From assembly GCA_022823145.1 (NCBI GenBank), contig JAJDXS010000023.1:124001-188000 (forward strand): a stretch of DNA of 64,000 nt, written 5' to 3'. Shown piece after piece: positions 53,405-61,048 of the stretch (position 1 is the first letter of the stretch; each line of letters starts with the position of its first letter). A program made the translations under genes and the position numbers. Source of the DNA: Gemmatimonadota bacterium (GTDB lineage Bacteria; Gemmatimonadota; Gemmatimonadetes; Longimicrobiales; Gaopeijiaceae). The notes beneath the pieces are model-generated. The model was not told the DNA's origin. It was given only the letters and a program-made list of their open reading frames with translations, and made no database searches.

Positions 53405-55840
53405 CTACTCCTTCTTCCCGATCGGCGCACCCAGCAGCTCGTCCGGTATCCGGAACGCGTCCACCAGCTCGCATGCGCGCGGAGCCAGTTCCCGGCATAG
53501 CGCGTTGACCTCGCGGCGCACGGCTTCGCTCTTGGCGGGCTCGAAATACCCCGTCTCGAGGAACCAGGCGCGGTCGGTTTCGAGCGTCGCCAGACCATGA
53601 AGCGCGATCACGCGGGCGATCAGCTCCTTGCCGTCACATTCGTCCATTCCCGCAAGCGCCTCGAGCGCGGCTTCGAGCACGATCCGGTCCACGTGCGCGC
53701 GGGCCAGGGTGATCAGGTGATCCTGGCAGGCGTTGACCGCGTCGAAGCTGTCCATCCCCTGGTCCATGCGGGCCTTGATGCGCCGCGCGGCCGAACGCAT
53801 CAGCCGTTGTTCGCGGTAGTGGAAGGCGGCGAGCTGGAACTCGGGGTCGGCCAGGTGGTCCGGGTCCGTTCTGCGGGTGACGACCGGGTTCATCCCGGCC
53901 ATCCGCGTGCCGGCCAGTTCGGCGAGGTAGCGCGCCATCCCCCACATCGTCAGGTCCCCGAGATCGCGGCGGAAGCGTGACAGGAGCCCCTTTGCGACCA
54001 GTTGCAGGAGCACCGGGTTGGCGCCCTCGAAGGTGGTGAAGACATCGGTGTCGGCCTTGAGGCGCGCGAACTGGTTCCCGGCCAGATAGCCCTGGCCGCC
54101 GCACGCTTCGCGGCAGGCCTGCAGCGCGTCCATCGCGAGCCTCGACGCGGCGGCCTTGAGCCCGGCGGCACGCACCTCGAGTTCAAGGCGGTCGGTGTCG
54201 GGGTTCGCAAAGCGGCGGGTCAAGTCGCGCACCGCGAAGCCCAAGGCGTAGGAGGCGGCCAGGCGGGGAAGGAGTTCACGCTGGACCGACAGGTAGTCGA
54301 GGACGGGGACTTCAGCGCCGCCGGCGGGGCCGAACTGGCGCCGTCGCGCGGTGTAGCGGACCGCGATCGTGAGCGCCTTCCTGGTGACCGTCTGCGAGGC
54401 GGCCGCGATGCTGATCCTTCCCGCGACGAGGGTGCCCAGCATGGTGAAGAAGCGTCGGCCCGCGCTCGGGATGGGGCTCTCGTATTCACCGTCCGGAGTG
54501 ATGCGCGCGAACCGGTCGAGCAGCGCGTCGGCCCCGACGCGCACGCCGTCGAACCGGATGCGCCCGTTGTCAACGCCGTTCAGCCCTTCCTTCGCTCCGC
54601 AGTCCTCGATGTGGACTCCGGGCGCGACCCGGCCGTGGGCATCGCGGATGTGGACCAGGAAGGCGTGAACGCCGTGATCGTCGTGCCCGAGCCGAAGCCG
54701 CGCGAAGACGGTGGCCATGCGTCCGTGCAGCGCGGCGTTGCCAATGTAGTCCTTGCGGGCGTCGTCGTCGGGCGTGTTGATCACGAACTCGCCGGTCGTG
54801 GCGTCGTAGTCGGCCGTGGTGCGCAGGTCGCGCACGTTGGAACCGTGTCCGGTCTCGGTCATCGCGTAGCAGCCGGGCAGCGCCAGGGTGGCAACCTGCC
54901 GCAGGTAGCGGCGGTGGTGTTTCGCGGTCCCCAGCTGCGCGATGCTGCCGCCGAAAAGGCCGAACTGCACGCCGAACTTGACCAGCACGCTGAGGTCGCC
55001 GAGTGCGAGTTCCTCGAAGGCCGCCACCGCGGCGCCGGGATCTCCCAGCCCACCCCACTCCCGCGGATACGCGGCCACGCCCAGGCCCATGTCGGCCAGC
55101 ACCTTGACCGCGGCCAGCGTCCGCTCGCGGTACTCACCGCGCGGGATCTCGTCCGGGATGCTCAGTTCCGGTCGGGCCAGCGCGTCGCGGACCCGTGACC
55201 TGACTTCGTGGTAGCCGCCGTGGATATGCGCCGCGATCTCGTCCACGACCCCCGGGGGCGGCTCGGCCGGCAACTCCCGCTCGTCCGCGGCCCCGGTCAG
55301 CTCCCGGAGCGCCTCGGGTCCAGCGAGTCCCAGCTCCAGTTCGACGCGGCCGAGCGTCGCAAGGGCCTCGTCATGCCACGGGACGACGCTAGCCGCCGCC
55401 AGCGCGCCGTCGTCCGGTTCGACGCCCTCCAGCGCGCGGAGGTGCATCTGGTGGCGCACGGCTCGCTGGGCGACGGTGATTCCGGCGCGCGAGAGGGTGA
55501 CGCTGCCGCGTGCCCCGCCACGGATCCGCTTCAACGCCTCGGCAAAGACCGGGGCAGCGGGCGGAGCGGCGGGATCAAGCCATGCATGCACGTCCGTCCG
55601 GCCCTCCGGGGTCATCCACTCGGCCACCTCGAGCGCGCCCGACACGGCGTCCAGCTCTTCGTCCTCCATGAGCCCGTCCGCCCAGACGGCGCACAGGATC
55701 GGCAGGAAGGCCAGGAAGGTGGGCTCGGGCGAGAGGGAGGGCCCGGGTGGGGTGGGTGGGCCATGTGGGGGCATCGGCGCGCTGCTGCGGTTCGGGTGGG
55801 GCGGGGCGCTTCCCTGCAAGATAGCCAACCCGTGACGCAC
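53405..55840 (-). CDS. Acyl-CoA oxidase-like dehydrogenase with extra N-terminal domain
   Basis: 811 aa from the ATG at 55840; an ATG at 55774 is a shorter option. Residues about 195-800 are an acyl-CoA oxidase/dehydrogenase: [16 protein letters not shown] (327 onward, the ACOX pattern), [69 protein letters not shown]. It would oxidise acyl-CoA to enoyl-CoA with FAD. Residues about 40-110 form a separate helical domain ([27 protein letters not shown]) resembling TerB-type domains, not usual for this enzyme. It is a single gene on the minus strand near purE. Confidence 0.85.
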   Translation of the reverse strand: MRHGLAILQGSAPPHPNRSSAPMPPHGPPTPPGPSLSPEPTFLAFLPILCAVWADGLMEDEELDAVSGALEVAEWMTPEGRTDVHAWLDPAAPPAAPVFAEALKRIRGGARGSVTLSRAGITVAQRAVRHQMHLRALEGVEPDDGALAAASVVPWHDEALATLGRVELELGLAGPEALRELTGAADERELPAEPPPGVVDEIAAHIHGGYHEVRSRVRDALARPELSIPDEIPRGEYRERTLAAVKVLADMGLGVAAYPREWGGLGDPGAAVAAFEELALGDLSVLVKFGVQFGLFGGSIAQLGTAKHHRRYLRQVATLALPGCYAMTETGHGSNVRDLRTTADYDATTGEFVINTPDDDARKDYIGNAALHGRMATVFARLRLGHDDHGVHAFLVHIRDAHGRVAPGVHIEDCGAKEGLNGVDNGRIRFDGVRVGADALLDRFARITPDGEYESPIPSAGRRFFTMLGTLVAGRISIAAASQTVTRKALTIAVRYTARRRQFGPAGGAEVPVLDYLSVQRELLPRLAASYALGFAVRDLTRRFANPDTDRLELEVRAAGLKAAASRLAMDALQACREACGGQGYLAGNQFARLKADTDVFTTFEGANPVLLQLVAKGLLSRFRRDLGDLTMWGMARYLAELAGTRMAGMNPVVTRRTDPDHLADPEFQLAAFHYREQRLMRSAARRIKARMDQGMDSFDAVNACQDHLITLARAHVDRIVLEAALEALAGMDECDGKELIARVIALHGLATLETDRAWFLETGYFEPAKSEAVRREVNALCRELAPRACELVDAFRIPDELLGAPIGKKE

Positions 55841-55871
55841 TCAACGGGCGGGAGAGCCGCCATGTGCGGGG

Positions 55872-55916
55872 TGGCGCCGGGGCCGTTCAGTCGGCCCTCC
55901 CGCTGGCGCCGGGGCC
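55872..55916. repeat. Short direct repeat in the purE upstream region
   Basis: TGGCGCCGGGGCC occurs at 55872-55884 and again at 55904-55916, 32 bp apart, in the 178-nt gap between the oppositely transcribed acyl-CoA oxidase-like and purE genes. GC-rich DNA makes chance repeats easy, so the meaning is uncertain. It could be a regulator pair for purEK. No purine riboswitch fold was seen in the gap. Confidence 0.3.
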
Positions 55917-56018
55917 CCGAGGAGGGAGCCGCCCCTTGAAAACCCCCGTCCCGTACGGCAAAGTCCGTTCTCCGCTTTCCTCCTCTCAAGCCGGCCAACC
56001 GAAACAGGAACCCTGCCG

Positions 56019-56555
56019 ATGGCATCGAAGTCGTCACCGTCCGACGCCCCGCCAGGCCGCCCGCTGGTTGGCGTGATCATGGGATCCCGCAGCGACTGGG
56101 GCACGATGAAGCACGCGGCCGATACGCTGGAGGCGCTGGGGATTCCGCACGAGGTCCAGGTGGTGTCGGCGCATCGCACGCCGGACCTGCTGTATGAGTA
56201 CGCGGGGAGCGCGGAGGAGCGGGGGCTGCAGGTGATCATCGCCGGGGCGGGTGGGGCCGCGCACCTGCCGGGGATGGTCGCGTCGAAGACGGTGCTTCCG
56301 GTGCTGGGTGTGCCGGTTCAGTCGCGGGCGCTCAACGGGCTGGACTCGCTGCTGTCGATCGTGCAGATGCCGGGGGGTGTTCCGGTGGGGACGCTGGCGA
56401 TCGGCGTGGCAGGAGCGACCAACGCGGCGTTGCTGGCGGGCCGGATCCTGGGGCAGACCGATCCCGCAATACGAGAGGCGGTGCGCGCCCACGCACGCGC
56501 CCGTACCGAGTCGGTCCTGGCCGACCGCGACCCGAGCATTCCGCCGCCCCCGTGA
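56019..56555 (+). CDS. purE: N5-carboxyaminoimidazole ribonucleotide mutase
   Basis: 178 aa. It rearranges N5-CAIR to CAIR in purine synthesis. The family core is present: [104 protein letters not shown]. The SAHR-T pair with His marks the class I, PurK-dependent type. It starts with 15 non-conserved residues. It overlaps purK by GTGA, which gives the usual coupling of the pair. Confidence 0.97.
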   Translation: MASKSSPSDAPPGRPLVGVIMGSRSDWGTMKHAADTLEALGIPHEVQVVSAHRTPDLLYEYAGSAEERGLQVIIAGAGGAAHLPGMVASKTVLPVLGVPVQSRALNGLDSLLSIVQMPGGVPVGTLAIGVAGATNAALLAGRILGQTDPAIREAVRAHARARTESVLADRDPSIPPPP

Positions 56556-57670
56556 GGGTCGGCATCCTCGGCGGCGGGCAGCTCGGCCGCATGCTCGCCC
56601 TGGAGGGGATCCCCCTGGGGCATCGCTTCGCCATTCTGGAGCCGTCCCCCAATCCGCCCGCGGGTGGACTCGGTACGGTCGTAGCGGCAGCCTACGACGA
56701 TATGGACGGGCTCGCGCGGATCGCCGCGGCTGCGGACGTCGTCACATACGAATTCGAGAACGTTCCGGCCGACAGCGCGGCGTACCTGGCCGCCCGGCTG
56801 CCGGCGCTGCCGCCGCCCGCCGCACTGGAGGTCGCGCAGGACCGCATGGCCGAGAAGACGATGTTCCGGGAACTCGGCATCCCGACGGCGGCGTTCCACC
56901 CTGTGGACAGCGTCGAATGCCTTGAAGCAGCGCTGGCCGCGACCGGCCTGCCGGCCGTGATCAAGACGCGCAGGCTCGGCTACGACGGCAAGGGTCAAGC
57001 GGTCGTGCGGACCGGTGCGGAAGCGGCGGCGGCGGTCGTGCGGCTGGGGTCGGGGCTCATCGCCGAGAGGCTTGTTTGCTTCGAGCGGGAGTTGAGCGTG
57101 CTGGCGGTCGCCGGGCGGGATGGGAGCCGCGCGTTCTATCCCCTGACCGAGAACCACCATCGGGGTGGGATCCTGTCGGTGAGCTACGCGCCGGCACCGG
57201 GGCTCACGCCGGTGCTGCAGTCCGAAGGCGAGGCCCTGGCGGCCAGGGTGCTGGATCGATTCGGGTATGTCGGCGTGCTCGCGATCGAGCTCTTCGAGGC
57301 GGGCGGCCGTCTGGTCGCAAACGAGATCGCGCCGCGCGTGCACAACTCCGGGCACTGGACGCTCGACGGGGCCGACACGAGCCAGTTCGAGAACCACATC
57401 CGCGCCGTGACCGGGATGCCGCTGGCCAGGCCCCGCGTTCCCGGACCGGCGGCGATGATCAACCTGATCGGCGAGCTTCCCGACCTCGGCGCCCTGGCGG
57501 GGATCCCCGGCGCCCACCTCCACCTCTACGACAAGGCACCCCGGCCGGGACGGAAGCTGGGGCACGTCAACGTCACCGGCGGCGACGAGGCGGAGGTCGT
57601 GGGCACCGTGGAGCGGGTGTGGGCGCTGCTGCCCGGCGAGGGTGAACTGCCCCGGGCGAGCGGCTGGTAG
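56552..57670 (+). CDS. purK: N5-carboxyaminoimidazole ribonucleotide synthase
   Basis: 372 aa ATP-grasp enzyme making N5-CAIR from AIR, ATP and bicarbonate. It starts with the GTG at 56552, overlapping purE. The N-terminal Rossmann-like motif is [24 protein letters not shown]-grasp pieces are [38 protein letters not shown], and [30 protein letters not shown], all standard for PurK. The C-terminus ([19 protein letters not shown]) is typical. It is followed by the AT-rich repeat copy C and greA. Confidence 0.96.
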   Translation: MRVGILGGGQLGRMLALEGIPLGHRFAILEPSPNPPAGGLGTVVAAAYDDMDGLARIAAAADVVTYEFENVPADSAAYLAARLPALPPPAALEVAQDRMAEKTMFRELGIPTAAFHPVDSVECLEAALAATGLPAVIKTRRLGYDGKGQAVVRTGAEAAAAVVRLGSGLIAERLVCFERELSVLAVAGRDGSRAFYPLTENHHRGGILSVSYAPAPGLTPVLQSEGEALAARVLDRFGYVGVLAIELFEAGGRLVANEIAPRVHNSGHWTLDGADTSQFENHIRAVTGMPLARPRVPGPAAMINLIGELPDLGALAGIPGAHLHLYDKAPRPGRKLGHVNVTGGDEAEVVGTVERVWALLPGEGELPRASGW

Positions 57671-57750
57671 GGGCGCCGGTTCCGCAGAAACGACGCACGA
57701 CATCTGCATGCTCGGATGGGACACCTGGCGGTGCCCAGCGCGATACGAAA

Positions 57751-57789
57751 TGTAAAGTATAGATAACATTATGTAAAGTTGATATTACA
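57751..57789. repeat. Double TGT-N12-ACA palindrome, copy C, between purK and greA
   Basis: TGTAAAGTATAGATAACA (57751-57768) and TGTAAAGTTGATATTACA (57772-57789), starting 21 bp apart as in copies A and B. It lies 93-131 nt before the greA start in a clearly AT-rich stretch, where it could act as an operator or carry a promoter for greA. Of the three copies it is the only one in an ordinary promoter position. Confidence 0.75.
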
Positions 57790-57881
57790 ACATCTGCGCG
57801 TTGTCCAGGGGAACCGCCCATCTCCCCCAACCGCCCGTGCGCGATTAGCTTATCCGTTCCCTGACCACCCTGTGAGGCATC

Positions 57882-58364
57882 ATGCTGGAAGAAATCAAGG
57901 CGAAGATATCCGACGAAGTCGAAGCTCTCTCCCACGAGCTGAACATCGAGCTGCCCGACCGGATCAAGAAGGCGGTGGAGCTGGGCGACCTGCGCGAAAA
58001 TGCGGAGTACAAATCCGCGCTGGAACGCCAGCAGTTTGTTCAGGCGCGGATCGGGCACCTGGCATGGCGCATGTCGGAGCTCTCCAAGATCGACATCGAC
58101 GATATCCCCGCGGATCGGGTGGGTTTTGGATCGAAGGTCCGCGTTCTGGACCGGGCCATGGGGACGGAAAGCACATTCACCATCGTAGCCGGCGACTACA
58201 TCGATCTCGAGAAGGGCCACATTTCGCTCGAGTCGCCGATCGGGCGGGGGCTGCTCGGTGCGCGGCAGGGAGACGAGGTGACGGTGCGGCTCCCGGTGGG
58301 ACCGCGAGAGTTCGTGGTCGTCGAACTCACCACCCTGCCGCAGCAGGTGGGGGTGCGGGAATAG
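57882..58364 (+). CDS. greA: Transcription elongation factor GreA
   Basis: 160 aa. The N-terminal coiled coil has the acidic tip and following motif ELGDLRENAEYKSALERQQFVQARI, which reaches through the RNA polymerase secondary channel to stimulate cleavage of backtracked RNA. The C-terminal FKBP-like domain shows VGFGSKVRVLDR, FTIVAGDYIDLEKGHISLESPIGRGLLGARQGDEV, and VELTTL. The length is normal. The gene stands alone after purK; AT-rich DNA with repeat copy C lies in its upstream region. The ATG at 57882 is the conserved start. Confidence 0.95.
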   Translation: MLEEIKAKISDEVEALSHELNIELPDRIKKAVELGDLRENAEYKSALERQQFVQARIGHLAWRMSELSKIDIDDIPADRVGFGSKVRVLDRAMGTESTFTIVAGDYIDLEKGHISLESPIGRGLLGARQGDEVTVRLPVGPREFVVVELTTLPQQVGVRE

Positions 58365-58386
58365 CTGCTGCCGCTGCGGGCGAACG

Positions 58387-61026
58387 CTAGAACCCCGGCG
58401 GCCGGGGGATCCGCGCCACCACCACCGCAATCGGCGACAGAGTGGTCAGGCGGAAGATGGCGCCCCCGCCCTCGTCGACTGCCTCGAAGTCGAACACGCG
58501 AACGCCGCTCGACCCGACCTCGCCGCTGAAGCGCAGGCTGCGCGCCAGCGGAACCGAGGGTTCGGAGCTGTCGTCATCCTCGCCGGTGAGCGTGACCGGC
58601 CACGGATAGCGGCCGGGCGGGTCGGGGTTGGAGAAGATCTCGGTGGCGGTGGGAAAATCGTAGCCGAGGAACCGGGGGGTGTCGTCGTCGGTGAGCCAGG
58701 GTTCGGCACCGGCGACGGTCAGCGCGATGGCGTGTTGAGTGAGCAGGTCTTCCAGGCTCACAGCCGTCGCCTCGGCGATGCCCAGGACTCCCGGAATCGC
58801 GGAAGAGTCGTTGAGTGCAAGGACCAGGGCCTCGTCGGCGGCCTGGGCATCCTCTCCTCCCGCAAGGATATCGCGCAGCAGGCGATGGAAGTGCCAGCCG
58901 CTGCCGTAGACGTGGCCCTCATCCCTTGGCTCAAAGCTGACTGCGTTGGGATCGACGGAGAACGCGCGCACCACCCTGGCCATGATCTGAAAGGTGCCGT
59001 AGACCTCGGGCCGCATGTTGGCCAGTCCGTCCCGCATCATCTCGCGGTCGACCCGCGTGCTCATCGCCGGTCCGCCGGCGCGCTCCCAGGCCAGGCGGGA
59101 CGTCATCTCCTTGGCGATCTCGGCCGTGCCTTCCTCGATCCAGCGGGGATGGTAAATGCGGCGCCCGTCCGGACGGCCACGGGACACGTAGCTGCGCACG
59201 CGCTTGTACAGCGAACTCACGTGCTTCATTTCGTGGGCGATTCCGCCCATCGCCCAGAAGCGGTTGTCGTCGAGTTCGGTGAAGGCGCCGGCTTCCACGT
59301 GCATCAGCTCCATCTCGTTCGAGGTGGGGCAGTCCTCGGCCGTGAAGACCATGTCTCCCGCCCACACGTACGCGATCCCGCTACCGATGTCCGCTCGCAC
59401 CAGAGCGACGACCTTGCCATCCCCGTTCACGTCGCTCACGCCGCCGAAATAGCGTTCGATGACCTCGGCGCCGTGCTCCGAGTAGAAGTCGATGACGCGC
59501 TCGACGTTGGCCACGGGCAGCGGAGACGCGGCGGCCGTGTCTTCGTAGACCACAAGGTGGTCGTTCTCCGCGATGAGCCGCGCGGTGACGGTGCGGTGGA
59601 TCGAGCAGCGGTCGCCGCCGTCGCGGTTGTAGAGCCGAAACTCCCGCTCGGCGCGGCTGTCCGCCTGAATCTGTCCGCCCGCGGCCAATGCCGCGCGACG
59701 CGCGATCTGCGCCTCGATGCCGCGTTCGAGCATGCCGGCGAGTCGTCCTTCGTCTTCAAGCTGGGCGAACATTTCGGCTTCCTGACGGCGGATCTCGTAG
59801 TGGAGCGCCGCGTTGGCATCCTCGATCTCCAGCGCGCGCTCCCAGTCCGGGTCGAGGGCGCGGAGCGCGGGTGGATCGGCGGCGCGCTCGGCGGCGGCCA
59901 CGACGGGCCTCAGCCCGGGTGCCTGGCTCGGTGCAATCCCCTCGGCCACCAGTTCGACGGGGAAAATCCGCTCGTTCGAACCATCGAGGCCGGCGAGGGT
60001 CACGCGGTAATAGGCGGAACTCGCGGGCGCCCGGATGAACAGGCCGCAGCCCCTCATGTCGTTTGCGGTGGCGACCCGGACATCGCCGAGCGCCAGTCCG
60101 AGCGGACCGTCGCAGACCTTCATTCCCAGAGTCGCGGTGGCCTCACCGCCCTCCGAGTCGACTACCCGTACCCCGAACTCGAAATCGCCGGCTTCCTCCG
60201 GCGTGCCGTGGAGAGCGCCGTCCTCGGACAGGGCGAGCCCGGGCGGAATCGCCGCGCCGTCCGCCAGGCTCCAGCTGTACCCGCTCCCGCTGCCCCCCTG
60301 CGCCGCCAGCGCTTCGGCGTATTCGAGCGTGGCGCGTCCCTGCGGCAGCGAGTCGGTGGCGATGGTGAGCGCCAGGTGCGACGCGGTCGCCCGAAACTCG
60401 GCGGTGAATCCAGCGGCGGTCGCGGACAGCGTCTGCAGCGAGTCCGTCCCCATGGTCCACACGGTCTCGGCGATGCCCTCGGAGCGGGTGACGACCGACG
60501 CGTGCGCGACCGAACCGCCCCCTGCCGTGACCTCGAAGTTCACCGTGATCTCCGCGGCCGGATTCCCGTTGCGGTCCAGTACACGGACGGCGGGTGCGAC
60601 CGGCAGCGCCTCGCCGAAATAGCCTTCCTGGCCATCCCCGGCCGCCTTTTCGAGCGCCTCCACCTCCTGTTGCACGGTCACCGTGGCCTCGCTGCTGGCG
60701 GACTGGGCGCGGGCCGTGATCGTCGCGGTGCCGGCACCCGCCGAGGTCACGAGGCCCGTCGTGAGGTCGACCTGCGCAACCGTCGGGCGCAGGCTGGCCC
60801 AGACGACGCTGACGCCGGTCATCACGTTGCCGTACTGGTCGATCACCCGGGCGCTGAGCTGCTCGGTGTCGCCCACGGCGGTGAAGGTGACGGAGGCGGG
60901 CGAGATCGTGAGGGAGGCGGGGACGGCGGGGGCGGGCGGGGGTGTGGGATCGCCACCGCAAGCGAAGAGGGTGGTGGCGGTGCAGGCAAACAGCGCTCTC
61001 CCGGGCCCGATCGCTCGCTTCAACAT
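58387..61026 (-). CDS. Secreted Ig-domain metalloprotease-like lipoprotein (HExxH)
   Basis: 879 aa from the ATG at 61026, with AGGCAGG upstream. The signal ends in LFACGGD, a lipobox, then a Pro-rich linker. A Big_2 domain lies at about 35-120 (SLTISPASVTFTAVGDTEQLSARV, LVTSAGAGTATITARA). A Big_1-like domain at about 125-220 is followed by an He_PIG Ig domain (PPGLALSEDGALHGTPEEAGDF). The C-terminal half carries HEMKH at about 598-602 and EEGTAE about 30 residues later (631-636), the gluzincin pattern HExxH...E, so a zinc protease is likely. Relatives include M30-like peptidases. It is probably outer-membrane anchored. Confidence 0.8.
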   Translation of the reverse strand: MLKRAIGPGRALFACTATTLFACGGDPTPPPAPAVPASLTISPASVTFTAVGDTEQLSARVIDQYGNVMTGVSVVWASLRPTVAQVDLTTGLVTSAGAGTATITARAQSASSEATVTVQQEVEALEKAAGDGQEGYFGEALPVAPAVRVLDRNGNPAAEITVNFEVTAGGGSVAHASVVTRSEGIAETVWTMGTDSLQTLSATAAGFTAEFRATASHLALTIATDSLPQGRATLEYAEALAAQGGSGSGYSWSLADGAAIPPGLALSEDGALHGTPEEAGDFEFGVRVVDSEGGEATATLGMKVCDGPLGLALGDVRVATANDMRGCGLFIRAPASSAYYRVTLAGLDGSNERIFPVELVAEGIAPSQAPGLRPVVAAAERAADPPALRALDPDWERALEIEDANAALHYEIRRQEAEMFAQLEDEGRLAGMLERGIEAQIARRAALAAGGQIQADSRAEREFRLYNRDGGDRCSIHRTVTARLIAENDHLVVYEDTAAASPLPVANVERVIDFYSEHGAEVIERYFGGVSDVNGDGKVVALVRADIGSGIAYVWAGDMVFTAEDCPTSNEMELMHVEAGAFTELDDNRFWAMGGIAHEMKHVSSLYKRVRSYVSRGRPDGRRIYHPRWIEEGTAEIAKEMTSRLAWERAGGPAMSTRVDREMMRDGLANMRPEVYGTFQIMARVVRAFSVDPNAVSFEPRDEGHVYGSGWHFHRLLRDILAGGEDAQAADEALVLALNDSSAIPGVLGIAEATAVSLEDLLTQHAIALTVAGAEPWLTDDDTPRFLGYDFPTATEIFSNPDPPGRYPWPVTLTGEDDDSSEPSVPLARSLRFSGEVGSSGVRVFDFEAVDEGGGAIFRLTTLSPIAVVVARIPRPPGF

Positions 61027-61048
61027 GGTCCTGCCTCCATCAGCCAAA

